Of a stretch of DNA of 20,669 bases, positions 13,294 to 20,669 are shown one piece after another. The position numbers and the translations under genes are program-made. The DNA is taken from NCBI GenBank assembly GCA_012798025.1, contig JAAZNX010000171.1:1-20669 (forward strand). The letters are read 5' to 3'. Within the stretch, counting starts at the first letter, position 1; every line of letters starts with the position of its first letter. The notes under the pieces are model-generated. The model saw only the letters and a program-made list of their open reading frames with translations, ran no database searches and had not been told where the DNA came from. The DNA is from Methanothrix sp. Its GTDB lineage: Archaea; Halobacteriota; Methanosarcinia; Methanotrichales; Methanotrichaceae.

Positions 13294-14169
13294 GTGACAG
13301 TCAAGAGAGAACAGGTGCTCATAGAGGCTCTGCCCTATATTCGCGAGTTCTACGATTCCATCATGGTCTTTAAGATCGGCGGCTCGATAATGTCAGATAG
13401 AAACGTACTGGAGGACTTCATACAGGATGTGGTGCTCTTGCGCTACATCGGCATTCACCCCATCATTGTGCACGGTGGCGGACCGGAGATCTCGCAAGCC
13501 ATGGAGAAATTCGGCAAGAAGGCCGAGTTTGTGGGAGGACTGCGCATAACGGACAGGGAGACCTTGGGCATTGCCCGTATGGTCCTGCTGGGCAACATCA
13601 ACGCAGAGCTGGTCAACCTCATTGGCAAGCATGGAGGCAAAGGCATAGGGCTCTCCGGCCAGGACGGCATGTTCCTCAAGGCCAGAAAGAAGTCTCCAGT
13701 GAAAGTACAGGGCAAAGAGCCCGTGGATCTGGGCTTCGTGGGCGAAGTGGAAAAAGTTGACCCGGAGATACTCATGATCATGGCTGGAAAGGGCTACATC
13801 CCAGTGATCTCCCCCATTGCTGTAGATGATGGGGGAAACAACTTGAATGTGAATGCAGACACTGCAGCTGGAGCCGTAGCCATAGCCATGCGCGCCAAGA
13901 AGTTCTTCTCCATAACTGACGTGGAGGGAGTGCGCATGAACCCTGACGACCCGACGAGCGTCATCTCCGAATTTTCAGCTTCTGACTTCGACCGGCTGGT
14001 ACAGGAGGGCGTCATCAAAGGCGGAATGATTCCCAAGGTCGAGGCTTGCGTGCGCGTAGTGCAGGGCGGAGTGGACAGGGCGCACATCATCGATGGCAGG
14101 AAGCATCATGCAGTGCTGTTGGAGCTTCTCACCACAGAGGGCGTGGGAACTATGATCAGCAGGAGTTAA
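13294..14169 (+). CDS. argB: Acetylglutamate kinase
   Basis: A 291-residue amino-acid kinase that phosphorylates N-acetylglutamate with ATP, the second step of arginine synthesis. Family features: FKIGGSIMSD (ATP site), HGGGPEISQAMEKFGKKAEFVGGLRITD (substrate glycine motif), NAELVNLIGKHGGKGIGLSGQDGMF, NLNVNADTAAGAVAIAMRAKKFFSITDVEGV (nucleotide domain), and GGMIPKVEACVRVVQGGVDRAHIIDGRKHHAVLLELLTTEGVGTMI at the C-terminus. That full set fits ArgB, not another amino-acid kinase, and the length is typical. The start is GTG 13294 with GAGGA seven bases before it. It converges with the HisA/HisF-like gene 27 bases on. No other arg gene is nearby. Confidence 0.95.
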   Translation: MTVKREQVLIEALPYIREFYDSIMVFKIGGSIMSDRNVLEDFIQDVVLLRYIGIHPIIVHGGGPEISQAMEKFGKKAEFVGGLRITDRETLGIARMVLLGNINAELVNLIGKHGGKGIGLSGQDGMFLKARKKSPVKVQGKEPVDLGFVGEVEKVDPEILMIMAGKGYIPVISPIAVDDGGNNLNVNADTAAGAVAIAMRAKKFFSITDVEGVRMNPDDPTSVISEFSASDFDRLVQEGVIKGGMIPKVEACVRVVQGGVDRAHIIDGRKHHAVLLELLTTEGVGTMISRS

Positions 14170-14196
14170 TGGCACGATTCACTCGCCCGCTCAACC

Positions 14197-14892
14197 TCAT
14201 TTCACAGCCAGCCAATCTGCCGATATCATCCCGTTATGCACTGCAGTGGCCACCAAGGCGCCCGAAAAGCCCAAGCCTTCCAGCGTGCGCAGGTCGTCCT
14301 CGTCCCTCACCCCGCCGCCTAAAATGAGCGAATGCTTGCTGACTGCAACGGCCTTCTCCAGAAAATCTCTGTCAAGCCCTGAGGACGTGCCCACGCGGTC
14401 CAGCTCCAGCAAAATTATCGCATCCAGCGACAGACGATTCAACAAATTCAGAATCTCCAGTGGCTCTCGCGCGACCAGCAATGGATCGCGACTGAGGACA
14501 TCTCTATTTTTCATATCAACGCTAACTACAATCTTGCGCCTCAGAGATGCCTCTTCGATCAGCTTGAGCGAAGAGGTCTCGGTGCCCAAAATCGGCTTGA
14601 CGTTCCCTGGAAGAAGATCCAGATCCGTTGCTTTAGATATGCCGATATCGGCCATAGTCCTGGTCAGGGTTGCTATCTCTCTTATGACTGCCAAGTTATC
14701 GCCTGTGCCCATCAGAAGGTTCAGGTCTGCCACGTAAACTTCCTCGGGCTTCAGCTTATGCAAGATTTCCAGCGGCTCGGAGGTGCAGACGACCCTGCTG
14801 AACCTCTCTACGGGCTCGTATACCCTTCGCTCGCCTCGAACGGCGTGGACAGCCACACCGTTAAGTATATCGAGGACAAAGATGCATCGCAC
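14197..14892 (-). CDS. HisA/HisF-related TIM-barrel protein
   Basis: A 231-residue protein of the HisA/HisF-related family seen in methanogens, Archaeoglobus and some C1-using bacteria, separate from true HisA and HisF. It keeps Asp8 in FVLDILNGVAVHAVRGERRVYEP, a second Asp in strand 5 (VVSVDMKNRD), a VADLNLLMGTGDN strand, and phosphate-binding loops GGGVRDEDDLRTLEGL and GALVATAVHNG. The reaction is unknown. The GTG at 14892 is backed by GGAG seven bases upstream. It diverges from mfnB with 27 bases between starts; since MfnB makes a furan phosphate from triose phosphate, a role in methanofuran or another C1-carrier pathway is possible. It faces argB at its other end. Confidence 0.85.
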   Translation of the reverse strand: MRCIFVLDILNGVAVHAVRGERRVYEPVERFSRVVCTSEPLEILHKLKPEEVYVADLNLLMGTGDNLAVIREIATLTRTMADIGISKATDLDLLPGNVKPILGTETSSLKLIEEASLRRKIVVSVDMKNRDVLSRDPLLVAREPLEILNLLNRLSLDAIILLELDRVGTSSGLDRDFLEKAVAVSKHSLILGGGVRDEDDLRTLEGLGFSGALVATAVHNGMISADWLAVK

Positions 14893-14919
14893 GACTGCTC
14901 CTTTCGGGATTGGTTGAAT

Positions 14920-15621
14920 ATGAGATTGTTGGTTAGCCCTATGAATGTCATTGAGGCACGCTCGGCACTGCTGGGTGGCGCGGATATCTTGGATGTGAAG
15001 AACCCCAGAGAGGGGTCATTGGGTGCGAATTTTCCATGGGCCATTCGGGCTGTGGTCGACCTGGCAAATGGGCGTGTCCCTGTGAGCGCCACCATCGGAG
15101 ACCTGGACTTCAAGCCCGGAACTGCAAGCCTTGCAGCTCTCGGAGCTGCTGTGGCCGGAGCAGATTACATCAAGGCCGGTCTTCTGGGCGTGAAGACCCC
15201 TGAGCAGGCTGAGGAGATGCTACAGGGAATTGTGCGATCTGTCAAGGACTATGATCCTGCAAAGAAGGTTGTTGCATCTGGCTACTCCGACTATCTCCGA
15301 GCCGGTTCGATCTCTCCTATGCTCTTGCCCGAGGCTGCTGCCAAGGCAGGTGCGGATGTGGTCATGGTGGATACGGCCATAAAGGATGGACGACCGACAT
15401 TCGATTTCATGGGCGAGCAGGACCTTGCCCGCTTCATCGCCCTAGGCCACACCAACGGGCTGCAAGTAGCTCTGGCAGGTAGCATCGGATTTGCACATTT
15501 GGGGCTTCTCAGGCGTCTGGATCCAGATATCATCGGAGTGCGGGGGATCGTCTGTGGCGGGGATCGCAAGGCAGCAGTTCAAAAGGAGCTGGTAGAAAAG
15601 GTGAAGCGTGAACTGCGATGA
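14920..15621 (+). CDS. mfnB: (5-formylfuran-3-yl)methyl phosphate synthase
   Basis: A 233-residue class-I-aldolase-like TIM barrel that joins two triose phosphates to form the furan ring of methanofuran, the first C1 carrier of methanogenesis. MRLLVSPMNVIEARSALLGGADILDVKNPREGSLGANFPW places D25 and K27 at the same numbers as in the characterised Methanocaldococcus enzyme. Other conserved parts are SATIGDLDFKPGTASLA, GADYIKAGLLG, VVMVDTAIKDGRPTFDF and ALAGSIGFAHL, with lysines in IKAG and IKDG. ATG 14920 is selected because it gives the family start; upstream codons in frame (from 14758) read the HisA-like gene backwards. No Shine-Dalgarno is clear, so the mRNA may be leaderless. It faces serA with seven bases between stops. 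Confidence 0.93.
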   Translation: MRLLVSPMNVIEARSALLGGADILDVKNPREGSLGANFPWAIRAVVDLANGRVPVSATIGDLDFKPGTASLAALGAAVAGADYIKAGLLGVKTPEQAEEMLQGIVRSVKDYDPAKKVVASGYSDYLRAGSISPMLLPEAAAKAGADVVMVDTAIKDGRPTFDFMGEQDLARFIALGHTNGLQVALAGSIGFAHLGLLRRLDPDIIGVRGIVCGGDRKAAVQKELVEKVKRELR

Positions 15622-15628
15622 GCCTCTT

Positions 15629-17206
15629 TCACAGCTCCACCATCTTGGCGCTTATCACTCCCGGCACTTCTCTAAGCTTTTTCATGATGTCATCAGATAC
15701 CAACTGATCTACGCTCAGAACCATGAGCTGCGGCTTGCCTTCGGCGATGCGGCCCACATGCATCCCGCCAATATTGATCTTGCCTTCACCCAAAACTACG
15801 CAACACGGTCCAATGATGTTGGGCTTGTCCTCTATGACGGCTATAACCATATCTCCTGAGGTGGGGATGTAGGTGCGGTATTCGTTGAGCTGAACGATGC
15901 GTTTCTCCTTGTTTGCGTAGACCGTTCCCTGAACTGTAGTTACATCTCCATTCTTGGTCAGCTTGAGGGTGATGGAATTGCTATATCCGTTGGCAGATTC
16001 CGTCTTGCTCTCCAGTAGCTTGACTCCCATCTCCTTCAGCGTCCTTTGAGCATTGACAAAATTTACAGAACCTTCTCCCATCAAGCATCCCAACAGCCCC
16101 TTGATGGCAGAAATGGTCACGGGCCGAATATCCTTCTCTGCAACGGTCCCTCCGTAAGTCAACTCCAGGCTATCAAATCCCGTGCCTGCGACCTGCCCTG
16201 CCAAAGCCCCCATATTCTCGGCCAGTTTCATGTATGGTTCCATGACGGCCAGAGTCTCAGGTGAGATAGCAGGCATGTTGATGGCATTTGTGGGAAGCCC
16301 TCCTCTGGCGATTGTGAGGATCTGGTCGGCCACGGCTAAAGCCACGTTGACCTGAGCTTCTGCTGTGGATGCTCCCAGGTGGGGTGTGGTGATTATCTTA
16401 TCCTGCTCCAACAGCGGGTTTCCTGTGGGTGGCTCTTTTGTAAAGACGTCCACTGCTGCTCCTGCTACCATGCCCTGGGCCACGGCCTTTGAGAGAGCAG
16501 CCTCGTTGATGATTCCGCCGCGCGCACAGTTGACAATTCGCACGCCTGGCTTCATGATCTTGAACTCATCCTCATCGATCAGATTGCGGGTCTCATTCGT
16601 CAGGGGTGTGTGCACAGTGATGAAGTCGCTCTGTTTCAATACAGTCTCCAGCGAAGCTAGGGTAAGGCCCATCTGTTTGGCTCTCTCCTCCGAAACGAAT
16701 GGGTCGTAAGCAATAATTTGCATGCCGAAGGATTTCATGCGTGCAGCTACCTCGGCACCCACACGACCAAGGCCGACGATGCCAAGGGTTTTATTGAATA
16801 ACTCTACGCCGGTGTACTTCTTGCGGTTCCATTCTCCCTTGTGCAACGCCACATTGGCCTGGGGAATGTTCCGGGCTAACGCCAGCATCATGGCGATTGT
16901 GTGCTCGGCCGCAGATATTGTGTTGCCGCCAGGAGTATTCAGCACGATGATCCCCTTCTTGGTCGCAGCCTCAACATCCACATTGTCAATGCCGACGCCC
17001 GCCCGTCCTATGACTTTGAGCCTATCAGCGGCATCGATGACCTCTGCGGTTACCTTTGTCCCGCTGCGAATGACAAGAGCATCGTAATCCTTGATCTTCT
17101 TGACCAGATCCTCGGGAGTGAGGTTTGTTAGTACATCAACGTCTGCCCCCGACTTCAGCCTTTTTACTCCTTCTTCTGCTAAAGAATCACTGACTAGAAC
17201 CTTCAT
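15629..17206 (-). CDS. serA: D-3-phosphoglycerate dehydrogenase
   Basis: A 525-residue type-1 enzyme that oxidises 3-phosphoglycerate with NAD as the first step of serine synthesis. From the N-terminus: the substrate domain (VLVSDSLAEEGV…DALVIRSGTKV), the NAD fold with GIVGLGRVGAEVAARMKSFG, catalytic Arg in NCARGGIINE, Glu in FTKEPP, and His in TTPHLGASTAEAQ, then the intervening domain, and a C-terminal ACT domain (NIIGPCCVVLGEGKINIGGMHVGR) for serine feedback. The length matches full-length three-domain SerA. ATG 17206 has GGAGATCTC directly before it, so the further-upstream start at 17230 is not used. It is the last gene of a leftward run with the F420 beta-like gene, OBG GTPase and secreted protein, but an 80-base gap may hold its own promoter. 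Confidence 0.95.
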   Translation of the reverse strand: MKVLVSDSLAEEGVKRLKSGADVDVLTNLTPEDLVKKIKDYDALVIRSGTKVTAEVIDAADRLKVIGRAGVGIDNVDVEAATKKGIIVLNTPGGNTISAAEHTIAMMLALARNIPQANVALHKGEWNRKKYTGVELFNKTLGIVGLGRVGAEVAARMKSFGMQIIAYDPFVSEERAKQMGLTLASLETVLKQSDFITVHTPLTNETRNLIDEDEFKIMKPGVRIVNCARGGIINEAALSKAVAQGMVAGAAVDVFTKEPPTGNPLLEQDKIITTPHLGASTAEAQVNVALAVADQILTIARGGLPTNAINMPAISPETLAVMEPYMKLAENMGALAGQVAGTGFDSLELTYGGTVAEKDIRPVTISAIKGLLGCLMGEGSVNFVNAQRTLKEMGVKLLESKTESANGYSNSITLKLTKNGDVTTVQGTVYANKEKRIVQLNEYRTYIPTSGDMVIAVIEDKPNIIGPCCVVLGEGKINIGGMHVGRIAEGKPQLMVLSVDQLVSDDIMKKLREVPGVISAKMVEL

Positions 17207-17285
17207 GAGATCTCCTTCTATTATCGTCAAAGATGTGCAAGGATTTTATCCTTTCGTAAAGCTGCTTTGAAGATGGACCCCTGGC

Positions 17286-17753
17286 CTAGCTGCAGGGCAA
17301 CCAATCTAATCTGGTCGAGCCCAGTGTGCTGTTTGACCAGAGCTGGATGAACTTCTCGAGGTTGAACACGCCAGTCATGTCATCGACGGTGCGGCTGTAG
17401 GTGGCATGGCGGCCCAAGAGGTCAGGCTCCGGTTCTTTGGACTGCCAGGCAATGTGAGCCTCGCCGATGACGCTAGAATCTATTCGGACCTCCAGTGAGG
17501 CATTTCCTCTGGTGCGGTCCTTTTCGTTGATTGAGGCATTGTAAGATCGGCTTACAACCTGCGTATCCTTCTGCAGGTGCTCGAAGTTCTTGTACGACTC
17601 GGTGAAGCTGGCACCTGCATCGTAGTTCTTGACGCAGAGGGTATCTTCATTTGGCATGCTGCTCATGGCCTGGTAAAATGAGGCGGGCATATTCGCGGCT
17701 GCGAGGCTGGCCAGGATGAAAATCGCGGTCGGCACAATCAAAATGGTCCTCAC
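17286..17753 (-). CDS. Uncharacterised secreted protein
   Basis: A 155-residue protein with an N-terminal signal peptide (MRTILIVPTAIFILASLAAA, likely cut before NMPASF) and a beta-rich remainder with few hydrophobic stretches. Features are a lone Cys near residue 40, a VSRSYNASINEKDRTRGNASLEVRIDSS region with two possible N-glycosylation sequons (NAS), a sequence TYSRTVDDMTGVFNLEKFIQLW, and a final LPCS. I do not recognise a family. GTG 17753 has GGAG eight bases ahead, so it is preferred to the GTG at 17762. It lies between serA and the OBG GTPase in the same orientation. Extracellular or cell-envelope function is the only inference. Confidence 0.65.
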   Translation of the reverse strand: MRTILIVPTAIFILASLAAANMPASFYQAMSSMPNEDTLCVKNYDAGASFTESYKNFEHLQKDTQVVSRSYNASINEKDRTRGNASLEVRIDSSVIGEAHIAWQSKEPEPDLLGRHATYSRTVDDMTGVFNLEKFIQLWSNSTLGSTRLDWLPCS

Positions 17754-17802
17754 AATCCACACTCCAAAACGGCTGCCCTTCTATTTGATATTTTTGGCAA
17801 GG

Positions 17803-18978
17803 TCATTTCGTCGACACTATCTTGATCACGTCGCCGTCCTTCAGCTCGTACTTCTCGCCAAGGCGCATCTTGCTCTTGGCGTCGATAGCAAACAAGAAGC
17901 TCTCTCCGATATCAGAGTGCACCCTGAATGCCAGATCCCGGGCTGTGCTTCCTCGCTTCATGAGAAATGCATCCGGCAGCACCACGCCTTTTCGGTCGGT
18001 GTACTTGTTCTCATCCTCTACGGGATAGAGCACGATGTAATCCAGTAGCTCGAACACCGCGCGGTTGAGGCATTGCTGCACACCTGTTCCGCCGTACTGT
18101 TTCATCAGCGAACGTATCTTTTCCAGACCAGCAGACTGCGCCTTGGTGAGCTGTCCTGTGATCTCAAAGTCCTGGTCTCCGGGTTTGTACCTTATCAGGC
18201 CCGCCTTCTCGGCCATGCGCAGCGCAATCTCAGCCGCACCGCTCACTGGTATCACCATTTCATCTTTTAAGGCCAAAAGCTGCTTCACATTTTCAGGCGG
18301 TGCGATGTCCATCTTATTGGCCGCTAAGATCATGGGCTTGCTGTAGGCCCGAAGGAGCCCTGCAAACTTCTTCAGATCTTCCTTGTCCCAGCTTCCAGGG
18401 TCCTTTTTCATCTCGGCCAGGGCGCGCCTGATGTGGCTGTCCGAGACTCCTGCTCCCGCCATCTGCTCTATCAGGACCTGGTCTGGCTTGCCTCCCAGAG
18501 CCTTGTAGTTCCTCATCAGCTTCTCCCAGTTGCGGTCGAGGATGCCAAGCAGCCACATGCTGATCTCATACTCCAGGAATTTGACGTCAGATATGGGATC
18601 GTGATTGCCCAGGCCCACTGGATTGCCCTCTGCATCAGTGCCGCCTGATGCATCCAGAACGTGAATGACGGCTTCCGCCACGCGCAGAGCATCCAGAAAT
18701 TCATTGCCCAATCCCTTGCCCAAATGTGCATCCGGAACCAGACCTGCCACATCGATCAGCTCGATTGGTATGAAACGCACGCCGTCCTTGCATCTTCCGC
18801 AACCATCCTTGATGCCCAGCTCTTTACACGGGCATGCAACTCGCACATGGGAGACGCCGTGGTTTGCGTCTATTGTGGTAAACGGATAGTTGGCTATGTC
18901 CACATCTACCAGGGTCGCGGCCTTGAAAAAGGTTGATTTGCCAGAGTTCGGCTTTCCAGCCAGACCGACTGAGAGCAT
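17803..18978 (-). CDS. OBG-type GTPase with TGS domain
   Basis: A 391-residue GTPase of the OBG/YchF-related archaeal family. The G domain shows P-loop GKPNSGKS (residues 8-15), FTTIDAN in switch I, DVAGLVPDAHLGKGLGN (G3 and following), and NKMD for guanine recognition. An insertion ACPCKELGIKDGCGRC contributes four or more cysteines that may bind metal, typical of the archaeal type. A helical domain follows at about 150-235, and the last 80 residues form a TGS domain, linked to ribosome or RNA binding. Members help ribosome function or stress response; no precise role is known here. ATG 18978 is preceded by AGGGA. It follows the F420 beta-like gene by 12 bases and probably shares its mRNA. 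Confidence 0.9.
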   Translation of the reverse strand: MLSVGLAGKPNSGKSTFFKAATLVDVDIANYPFTTIDANHGVSHVRVACPCKELGIKDGCGRCKDGVRFIPIELIDVAGLVPDAHLGKGLGNEFLDALRVAEAVIHVLDASGGTDAEGNPVGLGNHDPISDVKFLEYEISMWLLGILDRNWEKLMRNYKALGGKPDQVLIEQMAGAGVSDSHIRRALAEMKKDPGSWDKEDLKKFAGLLRAYSKPMILAANKMDIAPPENVKQLLALKDEMVIPVSGAAEIALRMAEKAGLIRYKPGDQDFEITGQLTKAQSAGLEKIRSLMKQYGGTGVQQCLNRAVFELLDYIVLYPVEDENKYTDRKGVVLPDAFLMKRGSTARDLAFRVHSDIGESFLFAIDAKSKMRLGEKYELKDGDVIKIVSTK

Positions 18979-18990
18979 ATGAGTTCCCTG

Positions 18991-20085
18991 TCAACGAACA
19001 ATGCCGCTGACATTCATCTCTTTGGATTTGCTCTCAAAGCGCTTGGCCTTGTTGCCTGCCAGCCTTTTCGCCAGTGCCAGGCCCTTCTCCGAGATCGTCT
19101 TCTCCTGCACGACGCCCGCTGCAAGAGCCGAGGCGTAGAGCCTGTTGCCCAGGTCTGTGCGCGTGAGAACCGTCGACCAGCCATCGGACGATCCCACGCT
19201 TCCCACAGAGACGTCCGCCAGCTCGCCTGCAAAGTCGAAGCATGGTCCACAACCCTTGAAGGTGTAAGCATCGGTCTCCTCGATCTTGACCTCGTGGGCC
19301 TTGCCAGTCTTGTCGATGACGCGGAACATTCCCTTCTTGATCTCGAAGCGGGCCACGTCTTTTGGATTCAATCCGAACTTGCCTTTCACCAGGCCGTCCA
19401 TGAGTTCATCGTAGTCGAAGTTCTCCATGCAAAAGAGCCCTACCAGCAGCGCTATTCTCTTCTGACCGAACTCATAAGGCTCCTTTAGGAGCTGCACTTT
19501 GCGTAGAGCCTGAATCTGACATGGCGTGCCAACGAAGCCTATCTTCTGATAGCCTTTCTCCATGGCCTCCTTTACGGCAAATACGCTGTTGGAGATGGTG
19601 TATTTCGTTCCAGCAGCATCTTTGATCTCGTCTGCTGTGGTGGCAACGCGCGCAACAGTTCTCCACTCATCATCCCTGTCGGTGACAACTGCACAGTCTA
19701 TCATGCCCGACTCCAGTGCGTGTACCAGCAGTGCAGTGGCAACGCCTCCATCTTGGGCTTTGTCCTGGCGCGCCCGGGCTTGAGCGGAGACAGCCTTCAT
19801 GAAGATTCCCAGCGGCTCCTCATTTGCGTTCCTGGTCCGTCCAAAGAGCTCGGCCTCCATCTCGCCCATGTCCAGGAAGGTCCTGGGACAGTAAGCAAAG
19901 CACAGGCCGCAGAGGGGATCGTAATCTACGAGGGCGGGTCTATTATTCTTGTGCTCAATTCTGGGGCAGAAGGCCTCACATGTGCCACAGCGACAACATA
20001 TCTGCGGAGCAATAACCTTGTACTCCAGCTCTCCGAATCCACATTCCAAGTAAGTGGGTTCAGCATACTTCTCCTTGGCAGCCAT
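18991..20085 (-). CDS. F420-hydrogenase/dehydrogenase beta-type protein (FrhB/FpoF/FdhB-like)
   Basis: A 364-residue flavo-iron-sulfur protein of the family that moves electrons between coenzyme F420 and Fe-S clusters. The N-terminus has a four-Cys cluster motif CCRCGTCEAFCP (residues 30-41) and a second, three-Cys motif CGLCFAYCP (59-67). The central domain has QDGGVATALLVHALE and GTKYTISNSV, and the FrhB signature GFVGTPCQIQALRK followed by GLFCMENF; a further Cys-rich loop, CGPCFDFAGELADVSVG, ends the core. FpoF, FrhB, FdhB and the F420 arm of sulfite reductase all share this layout, so the partner is undecided. No Fpo, Frh or Fdh gene adjoins it. ATG 20085 follows GGAG; a TTG at 20100 would add five residues. 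mfnF diverges upstream. Confidence 0.85.
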   Translation of the reverse strand: MAAKEKYAEPTYLECGFGELEYKVIAPQICCRCGTCEAFCPRIEHKNNRPALVDYDPLCGLCFAYCPRTFLDMGEMEAELFGRTRNANEEPLGIFMKAVSAQARARQDKAQDGGVATALLVHALESGMIDCAVVTDRDDEWRTVARVATTADEIKDAAGTKYTISNSVFAVKEAMEKGYQKIGFVGTPCQIQALRKVQLLKEPYEFGQKRIALLVGLFCMENFDYDELMDGLVKGKFGLNPKDVARFEIKKGMFRVIDKTGKAHEVKIEETDAYTFKGCGPCFDFAGELADVSVGSVGSSDGWSTVLTRTDLGNRLYASALAAGVVQEKTISEKGLALAKRLAGNKAKRFESKSKEMNVSGIVR

Positions 20086-20167
20086 GATCCTGATCTCCAA
20101 AAGTTGGTGGCTTAAACTTATCTCCCAACCTAAAGCTTTTATGGTTCAATATGGCTTTTTGTCAGCA

Positions 20168-20669
20168 ATGATCCTGGGACTGGATATTGGAGGAGCCAAC
20201 ACCAAAGCGTGCTCTGCCGATGGCAGCATTGCAAAGAGCATTTACCTACCCCTCTGGAAGAGCGCTCCCCTGGGCGAGGCTCTGGGCCGATTCGCAACGC
20301 TCGGGCCGGAGGCTGTCGCCGTTACAATCACCGGAGAGATCGCAGACTGCTTCTCTTGCAAGAGGGATGGGATTGAGAGTCTAACTGCTGCGGTGAAGAA
20401 GGCTTTCCACTGCCCTGTGCACTTCTGGGGCGCAAGCGGTTTTATCTGGAACGACCCAATGGAGCTGGCCGCTGCCAACTGGTCCGCCTCTGCGACTCTT
20501 CTAGCCGAAGAGGTTGGGGATGGCCTATTCGTTGACATGGGAAGCACAACTACCGACCTGATCCCTATCAAAGGAAAGCCGCTGGCTGCGAAGACCGACT
20601 TTCAGAGGCTGGCCCGGGGCGAACTTGTTTACACTGGACGCCTGCGGACTGCCCTGGGAGCCCTGCTGC
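20168..20669 (+). CDS. mfnF: MfnF-type H4MPT-linked C1-pathway protein, start only (cut by window edge)
   Basis: The first 167 codons of a hydantoinase/oxoprolinase-type ASKHA protein that runs off the right edge. It begins MILGLDIGGANTKACSADGS, and its second nucleotide motif is VDMGSTTTDLIPIKGKPL; TITGEIADCFSCKRDGI and HFWGASGFIWND lie between. In methanogens, MfnF joins tyramine to the furan unit of the methanofuran precursor, and this start matches that group (called H4MPT-linked C1 transfer pathway proteins in methylotrophs). CTTTTATGG near 20136-20144 sits about 25 bases before the start and may drive a leaderless transcript. It diverges from the F420 beta-like gene by 82 bases. With mfnB 5 kb away, it gives the region a methanofuran theme. 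Confidence 0.85.
   Translation, partial: MILGLDIGGANTKACSADGSIAKSIYLPLWKSAPLGEALGRFATLGPEAVAVTITGEIADCFSCKRDGIESLTAAVKKAFHCPVHFWGASGFIWNDPMELAAANWSASATLLAEEVGDGLFVDMGSTTTDLIPIKGKPLAAKTDFQRLARGELVYTGRLRTALGALL

Noticed and set aside
14758..14919. A longer start for mfnB
   Set aside because: The extra 54 codons are the reverse complement of the HisA-like gene. ATG 14920 gives the N-terminus seen in the characterised enzyme.
1..20669. tRNA, rRNA, CRISPR array or mobile element
   Set aside because: No tRNA-like cloverleaf with a GTTC loop, no rRNA core sequence, no regularly spaced long repeats, and no transposase or integrase reading frame was found.

Overview
The window reads as a piece of a methanogen chromosome, most likely from the acetate-using Methanothrix (Methanosaeta) group or a close relative in Methanosarcinales. 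The evidence is two methanofuran-biosynthesis genes (mfnB, and mfnF cut by the right edge), a HisA/HisF-related gene of the type found in methanogens, an F420 hydrogenase/dehydrogenase beta-type protein, an archaeal OBG GTPase, TATA-like boxes about 25 bases before predicted transcript starts, and many GTG/TTG starts. The genus is inferred from overall character, not from a marker gene. I see no rRNA, tRNA, CRISPR array, transposase or integrase.

Left part (1-2260): a YjbQ-family gene behind a TATA box and a large inverted repeat, convergent with a branched-chain aminotransferase gene, followed by about 700 bases with only a possible decayed coding fragment.

Middle (2180-12505): a metal-homeostasis block of about 10 kb. 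A tightly overlapped feo operon (two FeoA proteins, FeoB split into separate GTPase and membrane proteins, and a small membrane protein) follows a DtxR-like operator. Next come a DtxR-family regulator with a zinc-type CDF exporter, a metal-chelate binding protein with no permease beside it, a ZIP transporter, a second CDF fused to a NifX-like domain, and two free NifX-like proteins. The block closes, across a bidirectional terminator, with a convergent gene for a DOMON plus ferritin-like lipoprotein. Uptake, export, sensing and possible storage of transition metals are thus together, which suits an organism with a heavy Fe-S, Ni and Co demand.

Right part (12842-20669): an unrecognised small gene, argB with a hairpin over its ribosome-binding site, a HisA/HisF-like gene divergent from mfnB, then a leftward run of F420-dehydrogenase beta-like gene, OBG GTPase, secreted protein and serA. 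The start of mfnF is divergent from that run.

The points most worth a second look are the split FeoB at an ATGA junction with a slippery A run, the CDF-NifX fusion beside two stand-alone NifX proteins, the DOMON/ferritin-like lipoprotein, the AT-rich phased repeats in 12593-12712, the competing hairpins at 8122-8174, and the 65-base stem-loop before yjbQ.
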